From contig JBBQZZ010000011.1 of NCBI GenBank assembly GCA_038207265.1, positions 62,001-126,000 on the forward strand: 64,000 nt of DNA, in the 5' to 3' direction. A program made the translations under genes and the position numbers. Source of the DNA: JACMLD01 sp038207265 (GTDB taxonomy: Bacteria; Bacteroidota; Bacteroidia; Chitinophagales; Chitinophagaceae). Positions 52,568-61,636 of the stretch are shown one piece after another. Each line of letters starts with the position of its first letter. The stretch's first letter is position 1. The notes under the pieces were generated by a model. That model ran no database searches. It was not told where the DNA came from and worked only from the letters and a program-made list of their open reading frames with translations.

Positions 52568-53614
52568 TTATTGTTTGCTCGCAGATGAACCTTTCACCGG
52601 GGTGAAATCATTCATTACAGGTGTAACAACAACTTTCAACACATTTTTTTGAGGTGAATTTTCGAAATCAGCGGGTTCATTCTGTGTAGCTATATTTACC
52701 TTAGGCATACCATGATGCACCAACCCTTTTGCCGCCATGTTTGCACGACCGTATTTCAATACCCATGCAGCGGAATTTCTCTTACGGGAATTGCTGGAAT
52801 AAGTCAAAGACTTGCTTTCAGAAGAATACTTTCTTGGGGCAGACTTCTTTACAGATTTAGCAGTGCTTGTTTTTGTATCTGTACTACTACTGGCTGATTG
52901 AGTAGCAGCAGTAGATGATGCATCTGCACCTGTAGCGGATGCTGGTGTTGAAGATCTTTTTACTGTAGAGCTACTTGATTTTCTATGAGCTTTATTGCTG
53001 GCGGTACTCCTACCTGCATCAGCACTCATAGAAGAATTGTCCTTACTCATGGAACCCTGCGAAGCCATTGCGCTGGTATCACTGGTACCCTCAAACGCAT
53101 TATCAACCGTAACTTTAACATCACTGTGACCTCTTAACACAGTTGCAATACTGTTCAATACCTGATCACCGTTTTTAGTAACCGCCGTACTATTCTTTTT
53201 GAAAACATTGTTTTCATCAAGATTAATATAGATAATACCGTTATCCTGTTGCAAATCGGATTCACTCATGGTTACATTAGCCTGGGTGAGCGCATCTTTG
53301 ATCTCCTGTGTCAGCTGCGACATAGAAGTTTGCTGTTTGTCAAAATAATGCTGGTAATAATCGAGATTTTTCTGCTGGCTTGCATAACTGGCAGTGTTAC
53401 TATCCAGCGAACGTTGTAAGGAAGAATTTTTTTCTTCAATACTTTGTACATTCTGATTCAAAGAGGCTACCTGTTGTGCCAGTTTTGAACTGTCTTCCCT
53501 TACTTGCTGAAGACTGGCTTGTGACGCCTTGTACTTTTTACTCGAAACGCAGCTCGTAAAAAGCAACAGCGCACTAAAAACCATAATAACCGAACTACTT
53601 ATTCGTGTTTTCAT
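52568..53614 (-). CDS. OmpA-like lipoprotein with Ser/Thr-rich insertion
   Basis: A 348-residue lipoprotein (lipobox near LFTSC, residue 22). Residues 35-110 form a coiled coil. Residues 117-175 are the first half of an OmpA-like domain (NGIIYINLDENNVFKKNS). Residues about 180-279 are an insertion of almost only Ser, Thr, Ala and Lys, after which the second half resumes (WVLKYGRANMAAKGLVHHG). The Asp and Arg residues that bind peptidoglycan in classical OmpA domains are not clearly present. It probably links the outer membrane and cell wall, with altered binding. Confidence 0.75.
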   Translation of the reverse strand: MKTRISSSVIMVFSALLLFTSCVSSKKYKASQASLQQVREDSSKLAQQVASLNQNVQSIEEKNSSLQRSLDSNTASYASQQKNLDYYQHYFDKQQTSMSQLTQEIKDALTQANVTMSESDLQQDNGIIYINLDENNVFKKNSTAVTKNGDQVLNSIATVLRGHSDVKVTVDNAFEGTSDTSAMASQGSMSKDNSSMSADAGRSTASNKAHRKSSSSTVKRSSTPASATGADASSTAATQSASSSTDTKTSTAKSVKKSAPRKYSSESKSLTYSSNSRKRNSAAWVLKYGRANMAAKGLVHHGMPKVNIATQNEPADFENSPQKNVLKVVVTPVMNDFTPVKGSSASKQ

Positions 53615-53837
53615 GTCTAATTAATTTTTAAAAATGATGAATATAGAATCAAAAAAAATTTATCTGATACATTTATTCACATAGGAGGATTCGGCCGAAG
53701 CGTTACAGGGGAATTATAGTCTGAATTATATCGACAACATCTACTCTTTAAAATTCGTGCCAAATTTTTCAGAAAGTATTCAATTGCATCTTCAAAACTT
53801 TCATCAGCCCTTGTTTCATATAAATATGTTAATAATT

Positions 53838-53865
53838 AAAAAAAAGACCGGCTCAATTGCCGGTC
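53838..53865 (-). terminator. Terminator after the DUF892 gene
   Basis: GACCGGC pairs with GCCGGTC around a TCAATT loop, followed on the minus strand by eight T. It lies 19 bp after the stop codon. Confidence 0.85.
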
Positions 53866-53883
53866 CGTTATTCATTTGTTCTT

Positions 53884-54462
53884 TTACGCTTCGTCTTCTT
53901 CCGCTGACTCCTCCTCTCCTGCTTTCATGTTAATATTGTTTTCGGCAATTTCAGTAAGCCCCCGATCCGTTTCCTTCTCTTCTTCCAATGTTTGTGAAAA
54001 AAGATCGGCTGCATCTGTATGTCCTATTGTATTGGCCAGTTGTACCAATGTGCCATATGTTGCAATCTCATAATGTTCCACTTTCTGTGCAGCCATGATA
54101 ATTCCAACATCTCTTGTCATGCTTCCATCTTCAGTTTCTTCAACTATAGATTCGCCTTCCTTAACCAATCCTTCCATGGCTTCACATTTCTTCGCCTGTG
54201 GTTTCAAACCCAGCATTCCAAAAACCTTTTCCAGCCTGGCAACGTGTTCCTCAGTCTGGGCAAGATGTTTACCGATAGCATTTTGCAATTCTTCCGTAGT
54301 GGCGGCTTTCTTCATTTTAGGAAGCGCTTTGGTCAGATGTTTCTCTGCCCAATAAATATCCTTTAACGCATCCGTGAAAAATTTACCGAGTTGAGAATTC
54401 TCCGATTCCTGCGATACAGCAGGGACCGCTTTCCTGCGCGTTGCTGTTTTTGTGTTTAGCAT
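53884..54462 (-). CDS. Ferritin-like DUF892 (YciE-type) protein
   Basis: A 192-residue soluble protein. The DUF892 four-helix bundle is seen from FFTDALKDIYWAEKHL near residue 29, with further helices carrying HLAQTEEHVARLEKVF and AAQKVEHYEIATYGTL. The Glu/His residues are placed as in ferritin-like di-metal proteins. YciE-type proteins are stress-induced. The C-terminus is an acidic tail (EEESAEEDEA). Confidence 0.88.
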   Translation of the reverse strand: MLNTKTATRRKAVPAVSQESENSQLGKFFTDALKDIYWAEKHLTKALPKMKKAATTEELQNAIGKHLAQTEEHVARLEKVFGMLGLKPQAKKCEAMEGLVKEGESIVEETEDGSMTRDVGIIMAAQKVEHYEIATYGTLVQLANTIGHTDAADLFSQTLEEEKETDRGLTEIAENNINMKAGEEESAEEDEA

Positions 54463-54773
54463 TGTAAAAAATTAATATGATGAAGAAATTATTGACCCGA
54501 TTTTTTTACAAATAAGATGCCCTCAATCCGTAACCCCGAATAATAGTTGAACGGAATATATGTGTAATTAAATTTTACTCACAACCATAAATAAATTGTA
54601 CCTGCTAATAAATTATATTTCGGTTTAGCTACCGCTGGCGTGGTGAATTCTCTACACGACCAATGCCCAAGTGTTTCGTCATTTACCAAAAGCACTGATT
54701 TTTATATCATTATTTCATGGCTTGTAATTTGTGAATGCAGCCTGACCAATTTTTATAAACTAAAATATTTTTT
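54463..54773. other. Intergenic region between divergent DUF892 and DUF4142 genes
   Basis: About 310 bp without a gene. On the minus strand a GG-N8-TTGT motif (54521-54508) precedes the DUF892 gene, and on the plus strand another (54719-54732) precedes the DUF4142 gene. Otherwise nothing was recognised. Confidence 0.4.
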
Positions 54774-55379
54774 ATGAAATTAACATTCGCTCTATGCCTG
54801 GCACTTTGTATAATAACCCAGGCATGTAATAACAGTTCACCAGACAGTGTGGATAATGCCAAAGATGCAAACAAAGAAAAAGACAGCAGTTCATCAGGTA
54901 TGCATGCCAGCGACAGCAGTGCATCTACAACTACCGCAACAATGCCGGTAGATAAAGACGCGGCTGATTTTGCAGTTGAAGCCGCCAACGGAAGTATGAT
55001 GGAAGTGGAGATGGGCAAATTAGCGGAAACCAAAGCTTCTGCAGAAAGAGTTAAGAATTTTGCTACCATGATGGTAAACGATCATTCTAAAGCTGGTGAA
55101 GAATTAAAGAAACTTGCAGGCACCAAAAACATTACATTGCCAGGAATGGTGGGTGATGATGCTGGTAAACACATAGCCGATCTTGGCAAGAAGACGGGCA
55201 GAGATTTTGATAAAGCTTATATGGACATGATGTTAAAAGACCACAAAGACGATGTTAGCAAATTTGAAAAAACTGCAAAAGATTGCAAAGATCCTGATTT
55301 GAGAAATTTTGCTTCCCAAACTTTGCCGGTTTTGTTGAAACACCTTGATTCAGCAAAAGCTATTGTTGGAAAAAGATAA
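54774..55379 (+). CDS. DUF4142 family lipoprotein
   Basis: A 201-residue lipoprotein (lipobox ITQAC) with a disordered Ser/Asp/Lys-rich linker to about residue 58. The four-helix DUF4142 domain follows (FAVEAANGSMMEVEMGKLA, MMVNDHSKAGEELKKLA, KAYMDMMLKDHKDDVSKFEK in parts, ending FASQTLPVLLKHLDSAK). Conserved His residues in MMVNDHSK and LKDHKDD may bind metal as in ferritin-like bundles. It is induced by stress in other bacteria; the exact role is unknown. Confidence 0.88.
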   Translation: MKLTFALCLALCIITQACNNSSPDSVDNAKDANKEKDSSSSGMHASDSSASTTTATMPVDKDAADFAVEAANGSMMEVEMGKLAETKASAERVKNFATMMVNDHSKAGEELKKLAGTKNITLPGMVGDDAGKHIADLGKKTGRDFDKAYMDMMLKDHKDDVSKFEKTAKDCKDPDLRNFASQTLPVLLKHLDSAKAIVGKR

Positions 55380-55397
55380 TTGTTACTATCTAAATAC

Positions 55398-55432
55398 AAA
55401 AAAACTGTCTACTGTTGTAGACAGTTTTTTTT
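55398..55432. terminator. Strong bidirectional terminator
   Basis: AACTGTCTAC and GTAGACAGTT form the core of a 15-bp stem with a TGTT loop and A/T tracts on both sides. It lies between convergent DUF4142 and MFS genes. Confidence 0.9.
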
Positions 55433-55439
55433 GCCCGTC

Positions 55440-56921
55440 TTAGTTTCCCTTTTCATCTGAAGAAAATATTTTAGAAATTTTTGAGTGAAATTGCTTTCTC
55501 CATTCCAACAAAGATCCGACGATGAAATAATCTTTCATATTATTTCTGATGCTGCTGCGCATGATACGAACTACTATATCCTTTTCTACTTCTCCCTTTT
55601 CTTGAACATTGGCAAGGAATTGTATGGCTACAATTGCCAATAACGCTCCAATGACAAACAAAAAATTCCACTGGTGCAAGGAGAGCAAATGAAATCTTTT
55701 GCTGATAGAAGGTCCACCGTATTGTGTGAATATGTCGATATGCCTATTGGCAAAATAGCCTGCAATATAACCTCCCGCAAAGGTAGAAGAAGCAGAAAAA
55801 AATGCCGTGATAATATTTTTTGAAGACAAATAGACTATGGCATCCTCCCTGGGACTTAATTTTAGCCCGATATTTATTAATGACAAATTAATGCCGGCAG
55901 TTGAAATGCCGGAAAAAAGGTGAATAACTGCCAGTAAAATAAGATTTATGTTTTGCCTGGGTACAAGTCCAACAAAACACCATGCCGTGATACATAATAT
56001 ATATAGTGGCGCACAAATACCAATAATTGTCTTGTTGCTGTACCGATCAGCAAACAATCCCCAGAGTTTAACTGTAAATATTCCGCTTAACTGTGTTACA
56101 ATACTCAATGCAATTATATAGGATATTGGCAAATTCAGTGTTTTGAGCATATAAACAGTAAAAAATGGAACGGCAATATTGATTGCAAAGACCCAGGCCG
56201 AATTAAATACCAACAGGTTCCGGAAGTTTTTGTTTTTAAGCGTTTGCCTTAACAACTTAAAAATATTTTCGTTGCTTAAATACGGTACCGGCTCAGGAGT
56301 GCGATAAAGAAAAATTACACCCAGCAAACCAAAGACACCTGCCACTATAAACATTGCTGAATAAAATGATAATTCATAACCTGGTAAATTTGCCTTTAGA
56401 TAATCTACCGACAACGCAGCAATCAGACTCACAGTAATATTCAGTATTTGCGTGAACATGGTTCTTTTTGAAAAAAAACTGCCAAGTTTATCCTCGGGAA
56501 TCAGATCCTTCATCCATGAGTTCCAGCTCACTCCTGCGAGGGACGCAAAAAAATAATAACTGCTTAAAAACAAAATAAATATGGAGATACCGGAGTTGCC
56601 AGCTGTCAGCAGTGTTATAGCGCCTACAGATATAAGCGAGAGCCGAGCCAGCGATGAACAAATAATGCTTACAGCCCGTCTGTTCTTAAATCGACGGACC
56701 AACCAAATAGTAATGAGTTGAAAAATATTCATAAATGCAGGTAATCCTGCAATCAAACCAATCTGGAAATTAGTAGCTCCCAATAAAATTGCCGTTGCAA
56801 CAAGAAAAGCCCCACTGCTCAAAGCAGTCATTGTTTCGGATGCTAATCCATCCCGGATAACATTCAACATGCCGGCGTTTAATTCCTGTTCCGATATTAT
56901 ATTTTGAGGTAATAATTTCAT
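55440..56921 (-). CDS. MFS transporter
   Basis: A 493-residue major facilitator with about 12 helices. The N-terminal part shows VATAILLGATNFQIGLIAGL and a WLVRRFKNRRAVSI loop between helices 2 and 3, and the second half starts with a long cytoplasmic segment (LRQTLKNKNFRNLLVF). The C-terminal tail of about 40 residues is charged. No substrate motif is recognised. It stands alone, converging with the DUF4142 gene. Confidence 0.85.
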   Translation of the reverse strand: MKLLPQNIISEQELNAGMLNVIRDGLASETMTALSSGAFLVATAILLGATNFQIGLIAGLPAFMNIFQLITIWLVRRFKNRRAVSIICSSLARLSLISVGAITLLTAGNSGISIFILFLSSYYFFASLAGVSWNSWMKDLIPEDKLGSFFSKRTMFTQILNITVSLIAALSVDYLKANLPGYELSFYSAMFIVAGVFGLLGVIFLYRTPEPVPYLSNENIFKLLRQTLKNKNFRNLLVFNSAWVFAINIAVPFFTVYMLKTLNLPISYIIALSIVTQLSGIFTVKLWGLFADRYSNKTIIGICAPLYILCITAWCFVGLVPRQNINLILLAVIHLFSGISTAGINLSLINIGLKLSPREDAIVYLSSKNIITAFFSASSTFAGGYIAGYFANRHIDIFTQYGGPSISKRFHLLSLHQWNFLFVIGALLAIVAIQFLANVQEKGEVEKDIVVRIMRSSIRNNMKDYFIVGSLLEWRKQFHSKISKIFSSDEKGN

Positions 56922-57066
56922 TCTTTAAATAAATTTCATCAATAGCTCCCCAAATTCCATGCAATTTGAGGAACTGATTTTAATTTGACTGTGTTAAAGC
57001 CAGATTGCCGGTGATCGATCCTCCATTTAGAAATTGAGTTGAGCTGCGAGCTACATTTCAACAAAT

Positions 57067-57103
57067 AAAAAAGCGGCACTAACTAACATCGGTACCGCTT
57101 TTT
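57067..57103 (-). terminator. Terminator after the DUF1328 gene
   Basis: AAAAAAGCGG and CCGCTTTTT are the arms of a stem closing an 18-base loop. The minus-strand side ends in TTTTTTA, 22 bp after the stop codon. Confidence 0.7.
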
Positions 57104-57124
57104 GAAGTCTGTATTGCGTATATC

Positions 57125-57295
57125 CTAGTCTGCTCCCTTTCTTGTCAACCCAAATATTAATGATATAACAAACAAAACAAGAAAAATGTAGAAAAGTAAT
57201 TTAGCAATAGAAACTGCACCAGCAGCAATACCACCAAAACCAAATATGGCGGCAATGATTGCTATGATCAGGAAAATGATTGTCCAGCGTAACAT
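57125..57295 (-). CDS. DUF1328 small membrane protein
   Basis: A 56-residue protein starting at the ATG at 57295. It consists of two membrane helices (IIFLIIAIIAAIFGFGG and LLFYIFLVLFVISLIFG) and a short charged end, the DUF1328/YtjA pattern. These tiny proteins occur widely near stress genes; their role is not known. Confidence 0.85.
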   Translation of the reverse strand: MLRWTIIFLIIAIIAAIFGFGGIAAGAVSIAKLLFYIFLVLFVISLIFGLTRKGAD

Positions 57296-57392
57296 AGATA
57301 ATAATTTAAAGTACAAAATAAAATACCTGTCATTTTATCTGTTAAAATATTATACCCGGTTCCGATGTGGAATAATATGCTCACCAACAATT

Positions 57393-58390
57393 TCAAACTA
57401 AATCATCATCCGGAGATTTTATTCCTGTCTTCATCCTATTCTCGTCAAGCATTGATGCCACGTCATAACTTAACTGGTGATTCATTTTTTCACTTTCCAT
57501 CTTTTTGTTATTTATGCAGTCAACCACTTCTTCTGCTTCAAATTGAAAACCTCTGCCGTTCCATTCCTGCGAATATAAAATAATTCCTCCTCCTGTATGC
57601 TGAACAGTGATGGCCGTCGTCTTCTCATTTCACGGATCCTTTAAAGTGATGATTCCTTTCTCACCGGAAACAACAATTGACTGATCTGTCTCTACTATCA
57701 ACGAACTTTCAAGATAACTGTTAGCATCGTTCTAATACGTACAAATTATTCTGCAGTCTTCATCAATGGTTCCGGGTGAAGTTGGGCTACTGCCTTGATG
57801 AATGTTGGATCTACCATTAATAATTAAGAAAGGTAATCAGGATAAATGTAGAGATCAAGCAGGGAACCATCTCCTAGCACCGAATCAATATAACGACTGT
57901 CTAAATCATACATCGCTTTATAACTCAGGTTCGCTTTCATCTACACAATTTTACCGATGCTTCCTTCTTCAATAATTTGCAACAACCTGTTTATACTTGG
58001 TAAATATCGCATCAACATTCCTTCCATCAAAAAATCTGTTTACCTGCAGAACAACTTATCATATCCCTCACCTGTGAGACATTTATTTCCAATGGCTTTT
58101 CACACAATACCGGAAATTGGTTCTCCAGGCAAATCAAGGTCTCCTTTGCATGCTTTGTATAAGGTGTGGCTAATTAACACCGCATCAATAGTACCGTCGT
58201 GCAGAAAGTCTTCCATTCTTTCATAGACGCTGGATACAATATATTGTGCGGCAAACTTCTTTGCATATGCGGGATTATGTGATACTACGGCACCTAACCG
58301 ATGAATTGCATTTTTTGCAAATTTGAAATTTTCAGCAAATGAACCTGCAATCTTTCCCGGACCAAATATTCCCCAAATGAAATGATTCAT
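57393..58390 (-). pseudogene. Degraded Gfo/Idh/MocA oxidoreductase
   Basis: The minus strand keeps recognisable oxidoreductase sequence across about 330 codons in changing frames. It begins with an intact Rossmann start (MNHFIWGIFGPGKIAGSFA). A frameshifted CLENQFPVLCEKPLEIN segment (the EKP motif) follows, then the MEGMLMRYLPS region after a frameshift in a T6 run near 58030, and stretches broken by in-frame TAG (57941-57943), TAA and TGA codons. It ends in QFEAEEVVDCINNKK and a stop at 57393. At least three stops and two frameshifts show clear decay. It is unrelated to the intact homologue at the window start. Confidence 0.85.
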
Positions 58391-58639
58391 TCGTATTTTT
58401 TTATCTGGCATCAATCTCTATTCCTGAATAAATTGTTCATACAGGAAATAGTTAGCAATAAAATCAATATGCATTAGCAGCTATCCCTGTAGAAATATTT
58501 CTACGCAACTGAGCATTACAATCGCATGGCAGGTAAAGTTTTACATGATATTTCTATAAATCCTGTTAGGTAACATCCGGCCGCAGGATAGAAAGTTTTG
58601 GACTGAAACTTGACTCAACTAAGGGGTAAATCAATTCTT

Positions 58640-60049
58640 ATGATTGTACAAAATTTAAGTCAACGGCAACAAACGAAAATACTACCACAACAAATTCAGT
58701 TACTCAACCTTTTTCACTTGACGAATTTAGAACTGGAAGCACAAATCAGGATTGAACTTGAAGAGAATCCTTTGCTGGAAGAAATAAAAGATACTGACAC
58801 AGAAGAATCGCATGACGAAACAATAAGTGAATTTGCCGACTGGGAAGAGTATGTATACGACGATATACCAGACTACAAAACGGAATACGCAAATTATTTT
58901 TCAGGAGAGGTTATGCCTGAAAAGCCTATTACGCAGGAAGTAAATTTCAGACAGGTACTCAAGGAACAGGTACGTCTTCAGTTGGACAATGAAGTTCAAT
59001 GCCTGCTCGCGGACTATTTAATTGATTCGCTAAATGATTCAGGCATTCTCGAATTATCCCTGGAACAACTGGCAGAAGAAATATCTTTCAAAAATAAAAA
59101 ATGGATAGATGCATCCGAACTTACAGCGGTGCTTTCTATCATTCAGCAATTGGATCCCCCTGGTGTTGGTGCACTCAATATGCAACAATGCCTGCTGCTA
59201 CAAATGGATAGAATAAAATCGCCGTGTAAGACGATTCTACAGGCTATTGAACTCATCCGGGGCCACTATGATAGCCTGATCCATAAAGACATGGAAAAAA
59301 TTAAATTGGCATTAAAAATTTCCCACGAAGAATTAAAAGAAATACTTAATTATCTCGGCACCCTGCATTTCAGACCTGTATTAAAAGCAGAAGCGTCCGA
59401 AACCATCAAAGAAATTATCTTCCCTGATTTCGTCATTCATGTTGAAGACGACAAAATAAAAGTGAGTTTAACAAAACAACGATCCCAGACTTTGAGCATC
59501 AATCATTCCTGGATGGACCATGTACAAAATCAACTCGGAGACAAAGACAAAGCAGGTAAGCAATACCTCCGCAATAAGTTACTGTCGGCTGAATGGTTTG
59601 TTTCGGCTATACAACAACGGGAGAGTAATATGCTCGCTATCATGAAAGCAATTGTGAACTGGCAGAAAAATTATTTCCTGTCGGGCGACATGATGCAGGT
59701 AAAACCAATGATCCTGAAAAATATTGCAGATAAAACTGGTGTGGATATTTCTACGGTCAGCAGGATTACAAGCCATAAATATGCAGCTACACCCTTCGGA
59801 AACATATTGTTAAAGTCACTTTTTTCTGAAGGTCTGAAAGATCTCAGTGGTGAGACCATCAGTTCGCGCGTTGTGCAGAAAGCGTTGAAAAACACTATTG
59901 AAAAAGAAGACAAACACTCACCTTATACAGATAATGAGTTGGTGGAGAAACTGGCAGATAATGGGTTTAAACTGGCGAGACGTACAGTTGCTAAATACCG
60001 GGAATTGCTGCAAATTCCGGCAGCGCAGGTAAGAGGCATCTGGAAGTAA
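58640..60049 (+). CDS. rpoN: RNA polymerase sigma-54 factor
   Basis: A 469-residue sigma factor starting at the ATG at 58640 (a TTG at 58610 would add 10 residues). Region I is Gln/Leu-rich (LPQQIQLLNLFHLTNLELE), the acidic linker follows, core binding is in the middle, and the RpoN box ARRTVAKYRE near the end recognises the -24 promoter element. It directs transcription that requires an AAA+ activator; such an activator and a kinase follow immediately. Confidence 0.95.
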   Translation: MIVQNLSQRQQTKILPQQIQLLNLFHLTNLELEAQIRIELEENPLLEEIKDTDTEESHDETISEFADWEEYVYDDIPDYKTEYANYFSGEVMPEKPITQEVNFRQVLKEQVRLQLDNEVQCLLADYLIDSLNDSGILELSLEQLAEEISFKNKKWIDASELTAVLSIIQQLDPPGVGALNMQQCLLLQMDRIKSPCKTILQAIELIRGHYDSLIHKDMEKIKLALKISHEELKEILNYLGTLHFRPVLKAEASETIKEIIFPDFVIHVEDDKIKVSLTKQRSQTLSINHSWMDHVQNQLGDKDKAGKQYLRNKLLSAEWFVSAIQQRESNMLAIMKAIVNWQKNYFLSGDMMQVKPMILKNIADKTGVDISTVSRITSHKYAATPFGNILLKSLFSEGLKDLSGETISSRVVQKALKNTIEKEDKHSPYTDNELVEKLADNGFKLARRTVAKYRELLQIPAAQVRGIWK

Positions 60050-60081
60050 TTTATATAACTATTCAACAAAAATAAATTGTG

Positions 60082-61560
60082 ATGCAAAAAGTATTAGTAA
60101 TAGATGATGATCACGATATATGTTTTTTACTGAATAAATTTCTTACCAAGAATGGCTTCGAAGTGCTTGAAGCCATGACTGCTAAAAAAGCTTTTGAAAT
60201 CCTCGACAAAAATGCAGTAGATGTAGTGTTGTGCGATTACAGGCTGGAAGGAATCGACGGCAATACCATGATTGGTAAAATAAAAGAAAAACAACAGGTG
60301 CCTGTTATCATCATCACCGCTCATAATGATTTGCGGATAGCGGTCATTGCCATGAAACTTGGCGCGTTTGATTTTGTATTGAAGCCGCTGTTTCCTGAAG
60401 AAATTCTAAATACCATCAAAGCTGCTTTGGACAGTACTTCACGGGAGAAAGAAAACATTGATAAAAACGATCAGATGCCAGCTCAACGAAAAAGAGCATC
60501 GTCCCCGGGAGAGGGAGACTATATTTTTGGAAACAGTCATGTGTTCCGTCAAATACTACAGCAAATCTCATTGGTAGCCCCTACTGATTACAGTGTTATT
60601 ATTTACGGAGAAAGCGGAAGTGGCAAAGAAGCCATTGCACAGGAAATCCATAAAAAAAGCAAACGAAGTAATTTTCCTTTTGTTGCAATTGATTGCGGTG
60701 CGTTGTCCAAAGAATTGGCCGGAAGCGAATTGTTTGGTCATGAGAAAGGTGCTTTTACAGGTGCATTGAATCAGAAAGATGGCAGTTTTGAAATTGCAAA
60801 TGGCGGCACCATTTTCCTGGATGAAATTGCTAACCTGTCGTACCACATACAAATTTCTTTGTTAAGAGTAATCCAGGAAAGAAAAATGAGGAGGATAGGA
60901 GGAGTAAAAGATATTTCGCTGGATGTAAGAATTATCATTGCAAGTAATGAACCGTTATGGTCTGCAACACAAAAAGGAAAATTCCGGGAAGACCTATTTC
61001 ATCGCTTTAATGAATTTACTATTGAACTATTGCCATTGCGCGAGCGAAAAGATGATATTATGTTGTTTGCAAGTCATTTCCTGGTGCAGGCAAATGAAAA
61101 TCTTAAGAAAGACATAAAAGGTTTTTCCACTGAAGTGGAGTCGATATTCAAAAATTATTCGTGGCCCGGTAATTTGAGAGAATTAAAGAACGTGGTGAAG
61201 AGAGCCGCTTTGCTAACAGACGGAGAGTGGATCGTAGACCGGAGTCTGCCATTCGAAATATCAAATTTCAACAAATTGCAATTCGATAAGACGGAGAAGC
61301 AGGAAGAGGAAATCACCAGCAGGATCAATACGTTCTCGCCAGAAGTATCAAAACTCCCGGAAGTAAAAAAACATATTGATAGCTCTCTTAAGATTGCCTC
61401 CATCGATCACGATTACGAGGTGATAGTAAAAACATTGAAAGAAAATAATTTTAATAAGAGTAAGGCAGCAAAGGCGCTGAACATCGACAGGAAAACCCTC
61501 TATAATAAAATAGCCTTGTACCAGGACCTGGTCCAGCGTAAAACTCAACCGAACGAATAA
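60082..61560 (+). CDS. NtrC-type sigma-54-dependent response regulator
   Basis: A 492-residue activator (ATG at 60082; a GTG just before is possible). The receiver domain has phosphorylatable Asp in VDVVLCDYRLEGIDG near residue 53. The AAA+ domain carries Walker A GESGSGKEA near residue 176 and the sigma-54 contact loop GAFTGA near residue 225. The C-terminal Fis-type DNA-binding helix has NKSKAAKALNIDRKTLYNKI. It lies 32 bp after rpoN and 76 bp before the kinase gene, so all three form one control module. Confidence 0.95.
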   Translation: MQKVLVIDDDHDICFLLNKFLTKNGFEVLEAMTAKKAFEILDKNAVDVVLCDYRLEGIDGNTMIGKIKEKQQVPVIIITAHNDLRIAVIAMKLGAFDFVLKPLFPEEILNTIKAALDSTSREKENIDKNDQMPAQRKRASSPGEGDYIFGNSHVFRQILQQISLVAPTDYSVIIYGESGSGKEAIAQEIHKKSKRSNFPFVAIDCGALSKELAGSELFGHEKGAFTGALNQKDGSFEIANGGTIFLDEIANLSYHIQISLLRVIQERKMRRIGGVKDISLDVRIIIASNEPLWSATQKGKFREDLFHRFNEFTIELLPLRERKDDIMLFASHFLVQANENLKKDIKGFSTEVESIFKNYSWPGNLRELKNVVKRAALLTDGEWIVDRSLPFEISNFNKLQFDKTEKQEEEITSRINTFSPEVSKLPEVKKHIDSSLKIASIDHDYEVIVKTLKENNFNKSKAAKALNIDRKTLYNKIALYQDLVQRKTQPNE

Positions 61561-61636
61561 TATGCAAACGAAAAGGAAACTACACTACAACAATTGCCTT
61601 GAAACATTGGAATGAAATGACTCTAAATCACGTATC

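Noticed and set aside
53757..53763. TTGGCAC on the minus strand before the OmpA-like gene as a sigma-54 -24 element
   Set aside because: The -12 position reads TTAA instead of TTGC, and it lies over 140 bp from the start codon.
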